This document shows positions 18,353 through 28,292 of a stretch of 64,000 nucleotides of DNA, one piece after another. Every line of letters starts with the position of its first letter. Within the stretch, counting starts at the first letter, position 1. The notes under the pieces were generated by a model that was given only the letters and a program-made list of their open reading frames with translations, was not told the DNA's origin and made no database searches. The stretch is from Lactobacillus sp. ESL0677 (GTDB lineage Bacteria > Bacillota > Bacilli > Lactobacillales > Lactobacillaceae): NCBI RefSeq assembly GCF_029392875.1, contig NZ_CP113946.1, positions 868,001 to 932,000 of the forward strand, written 5' to 3'. Made by a program: the position numbers and the translations under genes.

Positions 18353-19654
18353 TTAGTTTTTAAGGCCGTCTTCCTGCATTTGGTGCAGAATTTGGTATTG
18401 CTCCTTGAGGGCTTTTTCGATTTTAGAATTACCTTTAGGAGCAAAGTATTGCTTGCCCACCAGTTTATCAGGTAAATATTGTTGCGCAATCCAGTCATTA
18501 GGGTAGGCATGAGGATAAGTATAACCTGTGCCGTGGCCTAACTTCTTGGCACCAGAATAGTGGGCGTCTTTAAGATCGGCTGGGATTGCGCCAATGTCAT
18601 TCTTGCGAACGTCGTTAAGGGCCGCATCAATTGCCGACATTGCACTGTTGCTCTTAGGTGAGAGAGCCAGCTCAATTACGGCGCTAGCTAAGGGAATCCG
18701 CGCTTCGGGGAAGCCTAGACTTTGAGCGGCTTGAATAGCAATGATTGCATGTTGCGCCGCTGCGGGATTGGCTAAGCCAATGTCCTCATAGGCAATAACA
18801 CTTAGGCGGCGACAGATCGAGACCAAATCACCTGATTCAATTAATCGTGCCAAGTAGTGCAGGGCTGCATCAGTGTCAGAACCGCGAATTGACTTCTGAA
18901 AGGCTGAGACAAGATCATAATGGCCATCGCCATTAGCGTCAAAGTTCTGACTGCGCATCTGGATAGAGTCAGCCATCTCTTGCTGAGTAATGGTGAAGTT
19001 GGTGTCTTCTTTTCCGGCGGCAATTAGCTCTTGCTTGGTTGACCTAACAGCCAGCTCCAAGCCATTTAAGGTTGCTCGCAAATCGCCGTTACCTTTTTGA
19101 ATTAGCAATTTTTCGGCATCATCTGTCAATTTTACTTGGTAGTCACCCAGACCATTTTCCTTATCAGTTAAGGCCCGGTTAATCGCCTGGGCGACATCAT
19201 TTTCAGCTAATGGCTTCAGCTCGAAAATTTGACAGCGGGAGCGAATGGCGGGGGAGATCGAAATATAAGGATTTTCAGTTGTTGCTCCAATCAGAATAAT
19301 TTGCCCAGATTCAAGCAGTGGCAGAAGATAATCCTGTTTGGTTTTGTCTAAACGGTGAATCTCGTCTAATAACAAAATTACGGTGCCGCTCATTTTGCCT
19401 TCAGCGGCTACTTGTTCCAGCTGCTTTTTACTATCCGTTGCGGCATTTAACTTCCGAAAGGCATACTTGGTTGAGCCAGCAATCGCGCTGGCAATGCTGG
19501 TTTTACCAATTCCCGGTGGCCCATAAAGGATCATCGAGGAGAGCAACTTGGCTTCAACCATTCGGCGAATAATCTTTCCGGGACCGATTAAGTGCTGCTG
19601 GCCGACAACTTGATCAAGATTTTGCGGACGCATGCGGTAAGCTAACGGCTTCAT
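18353..19654 (-). CDS. rarA: Replication-associated recombination protein RarA (MgsA), AAA+ ATPase
   Basis: A 433-residue clamp-loader-like AAA+ ATPase that acts at stalled replication forks. Walker A GPPGIGKTS is at residues 45-53, Walker B VILLLDEIH at about 92-100, and a sensor 1 segment (LIGATTENP) near 122-130. The C-terminal part carries the helical MgsA tetramerisation region (ARLIESGDLVSICRRLSVIAYEDIGLA). Length matches the family. The start ATG overlaps the stop of the upstream YueI-like gene by one base, so the two are translationally coupled and probably share a transcript. It ends at a terminator shared with the convergent giant adhesin gene. Confidence 0.95.
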   Translation of the reverse strand: MKPLAYRMRPQNLDQVVGQQHLIGPGKIIRRMVEAKLLSSMILYGPPGIGKTSIASAIAGSTKYAFRKLNAATDSKKQLEQVAAEGKMSGTVILLLDEIHRLDKTKQDYLLPLLESGQIILIGATTENPYISISPAIRSRCQIFELKPLAENDVAQAINRALTDKENGLGDYQVKLTDDAEKLLIQKGNGDLRATLNGLELAVRSTKQELIAAGKEDTNFTITQQEMADSIQMRSQNFDANGDGHYDLVSAFQKSIRGSDTDAALHYLARLIESGDLVSICRRLSVIAYEDIGLANPAAAQHAIIAIQAAQSLGFPEARIPLASAVIELALSPKSNSAMSAIDAALNDVRKNDIGAIPADLKDAHYSGAKKLGHGTGYTYPHAYPNDWIAQQYLPDKLVGKQYFAPKGNSKIEKALKEQYQILHQMQEDGLKN

Positions 19655-20118
19655 TAATTGCCTCCATGAAAGAGCCGGTGCCAGAAGCCAGACTTCTTTG
19701 GCGTCTGACCTAATTCTATCTTCGGCATTTCTTGTGGATAAACTTGCCCAATCTCAACGCGCGTCTTGTTGATGGCGGTCTTGGCGACAACAAGAACGGC
19801 GGTGTCTTGAGCACCGGTTCGAGCAGTATCGTTATTAACTAAGGTGAAGGGAATATTATACTGCCCGCATTTAGCTTCGATTTGATCTAAAAATTCACCG
19901 GTTAAATTGCCATTAATTAGGATTGAGTAATCACGATAATCGGCAAAATGGTCTAAAAAAGTTGCAGTCAATTCTGGCTTTTCAACTTCAGTATTGTCCA
20001 TTCTGACTAACACGCGCTCACGTAGTGATCCTAAGAAGCGCCGGCGCTCGTCAGGCTTAGTTTGTGGGGTAATTCCTTTAGCAGCATTTTCAACGCGAGT
20101 ATTTAAATCTTCTGTCAT
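19654..20118 (-). CDS. yueI: YueI family protein (DUF1694)
   Basis: A 154-residue protein of the DUF1694/YueI family, whose function is unknown. I chose the ATG at 20118 (MTEDLNTRVENA) because AAAGGAAA precedes it at normal distance. A longer frame exists, but its extra 21 codons overlap the rpsD terminator. The sequence is soluble-looking, with a compact alpha/beta core (YSILINGNL, TAVLVVAKTAIN) and a basic tail GFWHRLFHGGN. There is hardly room for a promoter between the rpsD terminator and the start. Expression therefore probably depends on read-through from rpsD, and it continues into rarA. Confidence 0.85.
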   Translation of the reverse strand: MTEDLNTRVENAAKGITPQTKPDERRRFLGSLRERVLVRMDNTEVEKPELTATFLDHFADYRDYSILINGNLTGEFLDQIEAKCGQYNIPFTLVNNDTARTGAQDTAVLVVAKTAINKTRVEIGQVYPQEMPKIELGQTPKKSGFWHRLFHGGN

Positions 20119-20145
20119 GGCTGAAAATTTCCTTTCTTGGGTAGC

Positions 20146-20173
20146 AAAAACCCCTCTCCAAAGTGGAAAGGGG
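20146..20173 (-). terminator. Terminator of rpsD
   Basis: Read on the minus strand: cccctttcca, a 3-base loop, tggagagggg, then TTTTT. The stem has ten pairs including one wobble. It lies 16 bases after the rpsD stop and before yueI. Confidence 0.88.
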
Positions 20174-20189
20174 CATGCCAATGTAGAAA

Positions 20190-20801
20190 TTAAAGTAACT
20201 TGTTGTAGTATTCAACAACTAGGGCTTCGTTAATCTCTGGTTCCATTTCATCACGTTCAGGAAGACGTACAAGAGTACCTTCCAACTTGTTGTCATCAAA
20301 TGAAACAAATGATGGACGAGTTACGACTGCTTCAAGAGCATCCTTAACTTGTTGTAAGTTCTTTGACTTTTCCTTCAAGCCAACAGTTTGACCAACTTTG
20401 ACTTCGTATGAAGGAATGTCAACGCGCTTGCCATCAACAGTGATGTGACCGTGGTTAACTAATTGTCTAGCTTGTTGTCTGGTAGTAGCTAAGCCTAAAC
20501 GGTAAACAACGCTGTCCAAACGACGCTCTAACAAGATCATAAAGTTAGTACCGTGTTCACCTTCACGGATCTTACCGGCTTGAGTAAACAGAGTTCTAAA
20601 TTGACGTTCGTTTAAACCATACATCCAACGAAGCTTTTGCTTTTCGTGCAATTGCTCGCCGTATTCTGATAAACGACCACGTGAGTTAGGACCGTGTTGA
20701 CCAGGAGCATAGTTACGACGACTAATTTCCTTGCCAGTACCTGAAAGTGAGATACCTAATCTTCTTGAGCGTTTCCAACTTGGACCTGTATATCTTGACA
20801 T
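20190..20801 (-). CDS. rpsD: 30S ribosomal protein S4
   Basis: A 203-residue ribosomal protein S4, a primary 16S rRNA binding protein of the small subunit. It begins [16 protein letters not shown], carries the S4 RNA-binding domain ([27 protein letters not shown], split here as [12 protein letters not shown] plus [15 protein letters not shown]) in its middle, and ends in YYNKLL. The N-terminal domain has no cysteines, so it is the zinc-free form. The ATG at 20801 is preceded by GGAGG; an in-frame extension of 21 codons upstream is leader sequence. The gene is monocistronic in layout, with its own promoter, a leader of about 170 bases and a terminator. In Bacillus S4 represses its own mRNA, so autoregulation through the leader is plausible. 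Confidence 0.97.
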   Translation of the reverse strand: MSRYTGPSWKRSRRLGISLSGTGKEISRRNYAPGQHGPNSRGRLSEYGEQLHEKQKLRWMYGLNERQFRTLFTQAGKIREGEHGTNFMILLERRLDSVVYRLGLATTRQQARQLVNHGHITVDGKRVDIPSYEVKVGQTVGLKEKSKNLQQVKDALEAVVTRPSFVSFDDNKLEGTLVRLPERDEMEPEINEALVVEYYNKLL

Positions 20802-20974
20802 AAAATCCTCCAATAAAATCTGATAACAGTTTCTGGAGTAAAATATCACACATAAGTTCAACATTCGTGCATCTTAATTTTCATTTTCGCCTGTTGCAGC
20901 GTCGGTTACTCGTTCACTAAAACGTATTAAGATGTTGACGTTCTTGTCACTTATAGCTGCAAATATTTTACACG
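20802..20974 (-). promoter_or_regulatory. Structured 5' leader of rpsD, candidate S4 autoregulatory RNA
   Basis: From the predicted start site near 20974 to the ATG there are about 170 untranslated bases. A 9-bp inverted repeat (CATCTTAAT at 20870-20878 with ATTAAGATG at 20926-20934) can close a domain containing GC-rich words. Control by S4 is inferred by analogy with Bacillus; the fold has not been computed. Confidence 0.5.
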
Positions 20975-20980
20975 AAATTA

Positions 20981-21009
20981 ATTATATCGGTGTTAAGGCG
21001 CTAAAGCAA
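20981..21009 (-). promoter_or_regulatory. Promoter of rpsD
   Basis: On the minus strand TTGCTT (21009-21004) and TATAAT (20986-20981) are separated by exactly 17 bases. The -10 box is a perfect consensus. Confidence 0.8.
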
Positions 21010-21110
21010 GGGAAAAGACAATTTTAACCACTTTTGTGCTTAAAAAGGGATATTTTCATAATTAAATTGCAGCTATCTTTAAAACCAGGCCCCACAGCAA
21101 GTAAGAAATT

Positions 21111-21119
21111 TGCTATAAT
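21111..21119 (+). promoter_or_regulatory. Extended -10 promoter of ezrA
   Basis: TGC-TATAAT at 21111-21119 is a perfect extended -10 element, 26 bases before the ezrA start. No good -35 box is visible at 17 bases upstream. Confidence 0.65.
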
Positions 21120-21144
21120 AAAGGGTAGTTTTGGAGGAGAAATT

Positions 21145-22860
21145 ATGTCACCAACCCAATCTCTAATCGTAGTAATTGCAGTTATGCTTATCTTAATTGT
21201 TGTTGCCTTTATGCTCTACATTAATCGCCGGCAATTACGGGCAATTTTGGAGTTAGACGATTTAATTACTAAAATCGAAAAAATGCATTTAAAGCAGGAC
21301 ATTGATCGGTTAAATAAGATGGATCTTGCCGGCGAGAGCCTGACCACTTTAACAACTTGGCGCAAGAGCTATGAGGAAGCAACGAGCAAGAAAATTCCGC
21401 AGGTACAAAAATTGCTGGAACAGGCAGCTGACGAGAATGTTCACTATCGCTTGTTTAAGTCGCACCAAAATATTAAACAGGCTCAGGAGATCATGAAGCA
21501 GACCTTTGATGATGCCAAGAATACCAAGGATGTTTTTACAGAATTACTTGAATCTAACCGCGAAAATCAGGTGCAGTATGATGCCTTAATCAAGGTTTAT
21601 CATGAATTGCGCAAGAATGTTTTGGCTGATTCGTTTGATTATGGCACGGCAATTGATCAGATCGAAAATGACTTGTCGAACTTAGAGAATGACTTCGCTG
21701 AAGCCAAGAATTTGTCAGCGCAGGGCGATCAAGTTGAGGCTAAACGGATTTTGTCCAAGATCAAGGCATCTTTGGCGACAATGCAGCAAGAACTGCCGCA
21801 AATTAAGAAGGATCGCCATGAGCTAGACTCTGTCTTTCAAGATCAGCTGCAGGAATTATCGGATTCTTATAAAAAGATGATTGCCGATAAGTACTACATT
21901 ACTGAAATCGATGTTTTAGGTAAGATTAAAGAGATTCGCGGACAGATTACTGAAGCAGGGCAATTTTTGACAGAATTAAAATTGACAGAATTGTCTAACT
22001 ATATTAAGGAAATCAAAAAGGAGATTGCTGCCCTCTATGATGTTCTAGCTAAAGAATACAAGGCGCGGCCATTTGTTGAAGAAAACCAAGATAAAATTCA
22101 GCGTTTATTAGCACGTGAACAGGTAGAGTCTAAGAATTTGGTTGCAAAATTACGCCACATTGATGAGAGCTATGAACTGACACACGGCGAGTTAGCTAAG
22201 AGTCGGCAGCTGGAACAGGAAGTCAACGACATGAACCGGCAATACACGGTTGACACCCAAAATGTGGCTGATGGCAAAGGTGTATTTTCTGCGATTAAGG
22301 ATTCGTGGCTGGGGATGCTGGAGCGTTTGCGCGAGATTGGTGAGCAGCAAAAGCAGATGGCGCAGGATGTCGATGGTCTGTATGATTCCGAGAATGTGGC
22401 GAACGACTCAATCAACCGCTTTAAGCAAGAAGTATCTCTTGTGTACCGGCGTTTAGAGCGCAAAAAGTTGCCGGGAAATCCTGATACCTTTGTTCAAATG
22501 TACACCTTGGTAATCAACGAGATTGGTCATGTTGCCAAGGAATTAGGTGAAGTTAGAATTAACATGGAAAAGATTTCTAACGAGTTAATTCAAATTTCTG
22601 ACGACGTTGAGCGGTTGAAGCGTGAAGCCGACGACATCATTAATTCTGCAGATTTAGTTGAGTTGACCTTGCAGTACTCCAACAAGTATTCTGACAATGA
22701 CGGAATTAAGCGAGCGCAAAAGAAGACGATGCAGCTTTACAGTCAGGACTACAATTATAAGGAAGCTTTGGACACGATTGCGACGGCAATTGAGAAGGCT
22801 GAACCTGGCTCATATCAGCGGTTAGAGAATTTATACTATTCTGATAAAAAGAATGAATAA
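21145..22860 (+). CDS. ezrA: Septation ring formation regulator EzrA
   Basis: A 571-residue membrane-anchored protein. One N-terminal transmembrane segment (about residues 5-25, SLIVVIAVMLILIVVAF) is followed by long coiled-coil, spectrin-like helices rich in Lys, Glu and Gln. EzrA is known to restrict FtsZ ring formation away from midcell and to support septum assembly in Firmicutes. I chose the ATG at 21145 because GGAGGA lies just before it and it directly precedes the membrane segment. A longer frame from 21034 would place 37 non-conserved residues, and the promoter, inside the coding region. The gene has its own extended -10 promoter and terminator. Confidence 0.93.
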   Translation: MSPTQSLIVVIAVMLILIVVAFMLYINRRQLRAILELDDLITKIEKMHLKQDIDRLNKMDLAGESLTTLTTWRKSYEEATSKKIPQVQKLLEQAADENVHYRLFKSHQNIKQAQEIMKQTFDDAKNTKDVFTELLESNRENQVQYDALIKVYHELRKNVLADSFDYGTAIDQIENDLSNLENDFAEAKNLSAQGDQVEAKRILSKIKASLATMQQELPQIKKDRHELDSVFQDQLQELSDSYKKMIADKYYITEIDVLGKIKEIRGQITEAGQFLTELKLTELSNYIKEIKKEIAALYDVLAKEYKARPFVEENQDKIQRLLAREQVESKNLVAKLRHIDESYELTHGELAKSRQLEQEVNDMNRQYTVDTQNVADGKGVFSAIKDSWLGMLERLREIGEQQKQMAQDVDGLYDSENVANDSINRFKQEVSLVYRRLERKKLPGNPDTFVQMYTLVINEIGHVAKELGEVRINMEKISNELIQISDDVERLKREADDIINSADLVELTLQYSNKYSDNDGIKRAQKKTMQLYSQDYNYKEALDTIATAIEKAEPGSYQRLENLYYSDKKNE

Positions 22861-22865
22861 AATTT

Positions 22866-22901
22866 AAAAACAGTTTTAGGGTGATCCTAGAATTGTTTTT
22901 T
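22866..22901 (+). terminator. Terminator of ezrA
   Basis: The 15-bp stem aaaaacagttttagg / cctagaattgttttt has two wobbles and a 5-base loop. It begins 6 bases after the ezrA stop. Confidence 0.85.
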
Positions 22902-22920
22902 ACTTTAAAATAATTATTAA

Positions 22921-22949
22921 TTGAAGCAAAACTATATTTAAGTTACAAT
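22921..22949 (+). promoter_or_regulatory. Promoter of the cysteine desulfurase-thiI operon
   Basis: TTGAAG (22921-22926) and TACAAT (22944-22949) are spaced by 17 bases. They lie between the ezrA terminator and the GTG start at 23001. Confidence 0.7.
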
Positions 22950-23000
22950 TTATAAGTTGAAGAAGTGGCTCAGTGGGCCTTTTTGAGGGGAGTAAAGTCT

Positions 23001-24158
23001 GTGATTTATTTTGACAATAGTGCGACAACTAAGATTGATCCGGCAGTGTTAGCTACTTATGATCAAGTTGCACAAAACATTTGGGGGAATCCGTCTAGTT
23101 TACATAAAATGGGCGACCGTGCATTTCAATTATTGACGAGTTCGCGCAAGCAAATTGCCAGTTTGCTAGGTACTAAGCAAGATGAAATTTTCTTTACTTC
23201 TGGTGGAACTGAATCCAATAATTTGGCAATTAAGGGAACGGCAATTCAGAAACGTGAATTTGGTAAGCACATCATTACTTCAAGTGTGGAACATGCTTCT
23301 GTCGCCAACGCGTTTAATGCCTTAGAGAACTTGGGCTATCGGGTTACACGGCTTCCGGTTGATAAAGAAGGTCGCGTGAATGTTAATGATTTGCGCAATG
23401 CGATTGATACGGACACAACCCTAGTTTCAATTATGGGTGTCAACAATGAAATTGGGACAATCCAACCGATTGAGGCCATCAGTGATTTGCTAACCAACTA
23501 CCCAACAATTCAATTCCACGTTGATAATGTTCAGGCTCTTGGAAAGCACATTTGGCCGCGGGTATTTACTCCGCGCGTTGACTTGTCGAGCTTATCAGCA
23601 CACAAGTTCCATGCACCACGTGGTATTGGTATTTTATACAAAAAGGAAGGCAAGATGCTGTCACCGTTGCATGATGGTGGTGGTCAAGAAAAAGGTTTGC
23701 GATCTGGTACGGAAAACTTACCGGCAATTGCGGCAATGGCGAAGGCTGTGCGATTACTTCTGACTGACGAAGCCGCTAAAGCTGACCGCGAAGCCGCAAT
23801 TAAGCAAAAAATTGTTAATTATTTGCAAGATAAGCCGGGAATCAAAATCTTCTCGCCAGTTAGTGCTGACTTTACGCCACATATTTTGTGTTTTGCACTT
23901 GAAGGGATTCGGGGAGAGACCTTGGTGCACACGCTAGAAGAGCACGACATTTATACGTCAACAACTTCTGCCTGTGCTTCAACTAAGACTGATGAAGCCA
24001 GCACCTTGGTGTCAATGCACGTTGACGACAAAATTGCAACTAGCGCAATTCGGCTAAGCTTTGATGAGAGCAATACAATAGAAGAAGCTGATGAATTTAT
24101 CGCTGTCTTTGATAAGATTTACCAGCATTTTGCTAAAATTAATCATTTGGGAGAATAA
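23001..24158 (+). CDS. nifZ: Cysteine desulfurase, NifZ-like partner of ThiI
   Basis: A 385-residue class V, PLP-dependent cysteine desulfurase that takes sulfur from cysteine as an enzyme-bound persulfide. The PLP lysine is K202 in LSAHKFHAPRG and the persulfide cysteine is C325 in TSACASTK. The GTG at 23001 is chosen because a GAGGGGAG ribosome site precedes it and the protein then begins MIYFDNSATT, as the family does. A 12-codon upstream extension is open but unlikely. The thiI gene starts 3 bases after the stop. In Bacillus subtilis NifZ in this position donates sulfur to ThiI for tRNA 4-thiouridine. The gene name rests on that context. Confidence 0.92.
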   Translation: MIYFDNSATTKIDPAVLATYDQVAQNIWGNPSSLHKMGDRAFQLLTSSRKQIASLLGTKQDEIFFTSGGTESNNLAIKGTAIQKREFGKHIITSSVEHASVANAFNALENLGYRVTRLPVDKEGRVNVNDLRNAIDTDTTLVSIMGVNNEIGTIQPIEAISDLLTNYPTIQFHVDNVQALGKHIWPRVFTPRVDLSSLSAHKFHAPRGIGILYKKEGKMLSPLHDGGGQEKGLRSGTENLPAIAAMAKAVRLLLTDEAAKADREAAIKQKIVNYLQDKPGIKIFSPVSADFTPHILCFALEGIRGETLVHTLEEHDIYTSTTSACASTKTDEASTLVSMHVDDKIATSAIRLSFDESNTIEEADEFIAVFDKIYQHFAKINHLGE

Positions 24159-24161
24159 TTA

Positions 24162-25379
24162 ATGGAATATACGGAAATTATGGTTCGTTACGGCGAGCTA
24201 TCGACAAAAGGAAAGAACAGAAAGGATTTCATTGGCAAGCTTGCTGGTAACGTAACTAAGGTGTTGCGTAATTTTCCAGAAGTTGAAATTCACCCGCGAC
24301 ATGACCGGATGCATATTGTACTTAATGGGGCACCATTTGCTGAAATCGACCAGCGTTTGAAAAAAGTGTTTGGTATTCAGACTTATTCGCCGACAATTAA
24401 GATTGAAAAAACGCTGCAGGCAATTGAAGAAACGTCGTTGGCACTGATGAAGAAAACTTTTAAAAAGGGCATGACCTTTAAAGTTAATACTAAACGCAGT
24501 GATCATCATTTTGCTTACGATACAAACGAATTAAACTCACTTGTTGGTGATTATTTATTTGAAAACATGACCGACTTAAAGGTAGAAATGAAGCACCCAG
24601 ACCTTGTTCTGCGAATTGAAGTTCGTCAAGATGCGATTTATATTTCTAACCAATTATTACACGGTGCTGGCGGGATGCCTGTTGGTACCGGTGGTCGTGC
24701 TGTTATGATGCTTTCAGGTGGGATTGACTCACCAGTTGCGTCATACTTAGCACTCAAGCGCGGCGTTGATATTGAAATGGTTCACTTCTTTAGTCCGCCA
24801 TATACTACAGAAAAAGCTCTAAACAAGGCAAAGGAATTAACCGGGATTTTGGCAAATTATGCTGGTCGCATTAATTTTATTGCCGTTCCGTTTGCGGAAA
24901 TTCAGGAAACAATCAAGGAAAAAGTGCCGGAAGGATATTTGATGACGGTTCAACGGCGGTTTATGCTGCGTCTAGCTGATAAAATTCGGGCTAAGAGAAA
25001 TGAATTGGCAATTTTCAATGGCGAATCCGTTGGTCAAGTTGCTTCACAAACCTTGGAGTCAATGCTGGCAATTAATGATGTGACGACAACTCCTGTTGTG
25101 CGGCCAGTTGCGACAATGGACAAGACCGAAATTATTCGTTTGGCTGAAGAAATTGGCACCTTTGATTTATCTATCAAGCCATTTGAAGATTGTTGTACAA
25201 TTTTTGCGCCGCCACGGCCTAAGACCAAGCCAAAAGTTGACAAGGCGCGTGAATATGAAGCACGCCTTGATGTTGACGGCTTGATTGAACGCGCTCTTGC
25301 AGGGATCAAGGTTACGGCAATTTATCCGAATGACAAGTTTTTAGCTGATAAAGCTGAAGAAGATGCTGCATTACTATAA
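24162..25379 (+). CDS. thiI: tRNA 4-thiouridine synthase ThiI
   Basis: A 405-residue ATP-dependent sulfurtransferase that makes 4-thiouridine at tRNA position 8. An N-terminal ferredoxin-like part and THUMP domain (about 1-165) precede the PP-loop domain with the pyrophosphatase motif SGGIDSPV near residue 185. The C-terminal rhodanese domain of the E. coli enzyme is absent, as is usual in Firmicutes. A vicinal pair CC occurs in [13 protein letters not shown]. It lies 3 bases after the desulfurase gene that probably feeds it sulfur. The annotation is secure. Confidence 0.95.
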   Translation: MEYTEIMVRYGELSTKGKNRKDFIGKLAGNVTKVLRNFPEVEIHPRHDRMHIVLNGAPFAEIDQRLKKVFGIQTYSPTIKIEKTLQAIEETSLALMKKTFKKGMTFKVNTKRSDHHFAYDTNELNSLVGDYLFENMTDLKVEMKHPDLVLRIEVRQDAIYISNQLLHGAGGMPVGTGGRAVMMLSGGIDSPVASYLALKRGVDIEMVHFFSPPYTTEKALNKAKELTGILANYAGRINFIAVPFAEIQETIKEKVPEGYLMTVQRRFMLRLADKIRAKRNELAIFNGESVGQVASQTLESMLAINDVTTTPVVRPVATMDKTEIIRLAEEIGTFDLSIKPFEDCCTIFAPPRPKTKPKVDKAREYEARLDVDGLIERALAGIKVTAIYPNDKFLADKAEEDAALL

Positions 25380-25384
25380 AAACG

Positions 25385-25393
25385 TGCTATAAT
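25385..25393 (+). promoter_or_regulatory. Extended -10 promoter of the valS operon
   Basis: TGC-TATAAT at 25385-25393 is a perfect extended -10 element just after thiI and just before the T-box leader. No clear -35 box was found. Confidence 0.7.
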
Positions 25394-25399
25394 AACTAG

Positions 25400-25628
25400 C
25401 AAAGCAATAACTAAGAGGTATTAACTTTATAGACAGAGAAAGGCTAAAATGGTGCGAGGCCGAGAGTTAATTGGTAGCTTGGTTTTTAACTGATTGACTG
25501 AACTAATAGTAAGTTGATCCGGCAGAATTCGCCGTTATCACGATGCAAGAGAAGCAATAAAATGCTTAACTTAGGTGGTACCGCGGTTAGTAAATCGTCC
25601 TAGATCCAAAATCTAGGGCGATTTTTTT
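25400..25628 (+). promoter_or_regulatory. T-box riboswitch upstream of valS
   Basis: The leader carries the T-box antiterminator word AGGTGGTACCGCGG (25573-25586) followed by a terminator (cgtcctagat / atctagggcg, 25596-25620, then a T run). Uncharged tRNA is known to stabilise the antiterminator and permit read-through. Valine specificity is inferred from the downstream gene. I could not place the specifier triplet with confidence. Confidence 0.92.
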
Positions 25629-25651
25629 ATTATCAGAAAGAAGGAAATTAT

Positions 25652-28291
25652 ATGACAGATTTGGCTCCAAAATATGATCACAAGGAAGTTGAGGATGGTC
25701 GTTACCAAACTTGGCTTGATGAGGATTTATTTAAGCCTTCAGGCGATAAAAAGGCACACCCATATTCAATTGTTATTCCGCCGCCAAATGTTACGGGAAA
25801 ATTGCACTTGGGACACGCTTGGGACACAGCAATTCAAGATACATTGATTCGCTTTAAGCGGATGCAGGGCTATGACACGTTGTATTTGCCAGGAATGGAC
25901 CATGCGGGAATTGCAACGCAGGCAAAAGTTGAAGCCAAGTTGCGTAAGCAAGGTAAAGATCGTCACCAAATGGGACGTGAAGCCTTTGTCAAGCAAGTCT
26001 GGGATTGGAAGGACGAATACGCCAACATTATCAAGGGGCAATGGGCCAAAATGGGTCTGTCACTTGATTACTCCCGTGAACGTTTTACTTTAGATGAAGG
26101 TTTATCTAAGGCTGTTCGCCGCGTTTTTGTTCAATTATATAACGAGGGCTTAATCTACCGCGGGCAATATATTATTAACTGGGATCCAGCTTTACAAACT
26201 GCTTTGAGTGATATTGAAGTTATCCACCAGGATGACAAGGGTGCTTTTTATCATATTAAGTATCCGTTCGCTGATGGCTCGGGCTTTGTTGAAATTGCAA
26301 CGACGCGGCCTGAGACCATGTTTGGTGATACTGCAGTTGCGGTTGCTCCTGGGGATGAACGTTACAAGGACTTAGTTGGTAAAGAACTGATTTTGCCGCT
26401 TGTTGGCCGCCATATTCCGATTATTGAAGATCAACACGTTGACCCAGACTTTGGGACTGGTTTAGTAAAGATTACGCCAGCTCATGATCCGAACGACTTT
26501 GCCACTGGTAATCGCCATAACTTAAAACGGATTAACGTCATGAATGATGACGGTACGATGAACGAGGAATGTGGCAAATATGCTGGCATGGATCGCTTTG
26601 ACTGCCGTAAGCAATTAGTCGCAGACTTAAAAGAACAAGGTTACTTGATTAAAGTTAAGCCAATTGTTCACTCCGTTGGTCACTCAGAACGTTCTGGTGT
26701 TCAAGTTGAACCTCGTTTGTCAACCCAATGGTTTGTTAAGATGAAGCCGTTAGCTGATAAAGTGTTGGCTAACCAAAAGACTGATGGCCGGGTTAACTTT
26801 GTTCCTGAACGATTTGAACAAACACTTGAACATTGGATGGAAAATGTTCATGATTGGGTAATTTCTCGGCAATTATGGTGGGGTCACCGGATTCCAGCTT
26901 GGTACAATAAGAAGACCGGTGAAATGTACGTTGGCGAAGAAGCACCTAAGGATGCTGAAAACTGGCGGCAAGACCCTGATGTTTTGGATACTTGGTTTTC
27001 AAGTGCCTTGTGGCCATTTTCAACGATGGGTTGGCCTGATGAAGACGCACCAGACTTTAAGCGCTATTTCCCAACTAATGCACTAGTTACTGGTTACGAC
27101 ATTATCTTCTTCTGGGTTTCACGGATGATCTTCCAAAGTTTGCACTTTACGAATGAGCGTCCGTTTAAAGACGTTGTTTTGCACGGCTTAATTCGTGATG
27201 AGCAAGGTCGAAAGATGAGTAAATCATTGGGCAACGGGGTTGACCCAATGGATGTTGTTAACGAATATGGTGCCGATGCTTTACGCTGGTTCTTGTTGAA
27301 CGGTACAGCTCCGGGTCAAGATACTCGTTACAATCCAAAGAAGTTGGCTGCAGCTTGGAACTTTATCAACAAGATTTGGAACGCTTCAAGATTTGTAATC
27401 ATGAACTTGCCAGAAGACGCCAAGCCAGCTCACATGCCTGATACCAGCAAGTTTGACTTAGCTGATAGCTGGATCTTTGACCGGTTGAACCACACAGTGA
27501 GCGAAGTTGTGCGTTTATTTGATGAATACAAATTTGGTGAGGCAGGCCGCGAGGCTTATAACTTTATCTGGAATGACTTCTGCGACTGGTATATTGAAAT
27601 TTCTAAGGTTGCCTTAAACGGTGATGACGCGGAATTGAAGGCAAGAAAGCAGGATAACTTAATCTGGATTCTTGATCAAATTTTGCGGTTATTGCACCCA
27701 ATTATGCCATTTGTAACCGAAAAATTATGGTTGTCAATGCCGCATACTGGCAAGTCAATTATGGTTGCTAAGTACCCAGAAGCTCACAGTGAATTCGTTA
27801 ATGAACAAGCTTCACGTGACATGACGTTCTTAATTGATGTAATTAAGGCAGTCCGGAATATCCGCATGGAAGTTAATGCACCAATGTCATCACCAATTGA
27901 TATTATGATTCAACTTGATGATGCCGCAAATGAACGGATTTTGACCGACAACGAGGATTACGTTAAGAACTTCTTGCACCCAAAGAAGTTGGAAATTGCC
28001 ACAGAAATGACTGCGCCAAAATTAGCTAAAACAGCAGTTATTTCCGGTGCGCAAATTTTTGTTCCGTTAGCTGAATTGGTTAACATTGATGATGAACTTA
28101 AGCGGATGGCAAAAGAAGAACAAGACCTTGAGGCAGAAGTTGCTCGTTCAACTAAGAAGTTAGCTAACCAAGGCTTCGTTGCTCATGCACCAGCAGCAGT
28201 TATTGACAAGGAAAAGGCCAAGAAGGCTGACTATGAAAGTCAATTGGCTGGTATTCGTCAACGAATTCAAGATTTGAAAGAGAGTAAATAA
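25652..28291 (+). CDS. valS: Valyl-tRNA synthetase
   Basis: An 879-residue class Ia aminoacyl-tRNA synthetase that charges tRNA-Val. The HIGH-type motif is HLGH at residues 52-55, after PPPNVTGKL, and the KMSKS loop is at 521-525. An editing (CP1) domain lies between them, with [16 protein letters not shown] typical of the family. The C-terminal anticodon-binding domain ends in a coiled coil ([19 protein letters not shown]), also typical. Length is normal. It is controlled by the T-box leader. The folC start lies 2 bases after its stop, so folate synthesis and the following genes probably share the transcript. Confidence 0.97.
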   Translation: MTDLAPKYDHKEVEDGRYQTWLDEDLFKPSGDKKAHPYSIVIPPPNVTGKLHLGHAWDTAIQDTLIRFKRMQGYDTLYLPGMDHAGIATQAKVEAKLRKQGKDRHQMGREAFVKQVWDWKDEYANIIKGQWAKMGLSLDYSRERFTLDEGLSKAVRRVFVQLYNEGLIYRGQYIINWDPALQTALSDIEVIHQDDKGAFYHIKYPFADGSGFVEIATTRPETMFGDTAVAVAPGDERYKDLVGKELILPLVGRHIPIIEDQHVDPDFGTGLVKITPAHDPNDFATGNRHNLKRINVMNDDGTMNEECGKYAGMDRFDCRKQLVADLKEQGYLIKVKPIVHSVGHSERSGVQVEPRLSTQWFVKMKPLADKVLANQKTDGRVNFVPERFEQTLEHWMENVHDWVISRQLWWGHRIPAWYNKKTGEMYVGEEAPKDAENWRQDPDVLDTWFSSALWPFSTMGWPDEDAPDFKRYFPTNALVTGYDIIFFWVSRMIFQSLHFTNERPFKDVVLHGLIRDEQGRKMSKSLGNGVDPMDVVNEYGADALRWFLLNGTAPGQDTRYNPKKLAAAWNFINKIWNASRFVIMNLPEDAKPAHMPDTSKFDLADSWIFDRLNHTVSEVVRLFDEYKFGEAGREAYNFIWNDFCDWYIEISKVALNGDDAELKARKQDNLIWILDQILRLLHPIMPFVTEKLWLSMPHTGKSIMVAKYPEAHSEFVNEQASRDMTFLIDVIKAVRNIRMEVNAPMSSPIDIMIQLDDAANERILTDNEDYVKNFLHPKKLEIATEMTAPKLAKTAVISGAQIFVPLAELVNIDDELKRMAKEEQDLEAEVARSTKKLANQGFVAHAPAAVIDKEKAKKADYESQLAGIRQRIQDLKESK

Positions 28292-28292
28292 T

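Noticed and set aside
20119..20181. Longer N-terminus for the YueI-like protein
   Set aside because: The extra codons read through the rpsD terminator, and a good ribosome site supports the ATG at 20118.
18353..20801. Minus-strand block as a possible inserted island
   Set aside because: rarA, the YueI-like gene and rpsD are core genes with normal codon use; no integrase, direct repeats or attachment site flank them.
21034..21144. Longer N-terminus for EzrA
   Set aside because: It would include the promoter and ribosome site, and the membrane segment would no longer be N-terminal.
25572..25588. GGTGGTACC words as tRNA-like sequence
   Set aside because: They are T-box antiterminator sequences in front of valS and ileS; no cloverleaf or T-arm was found.
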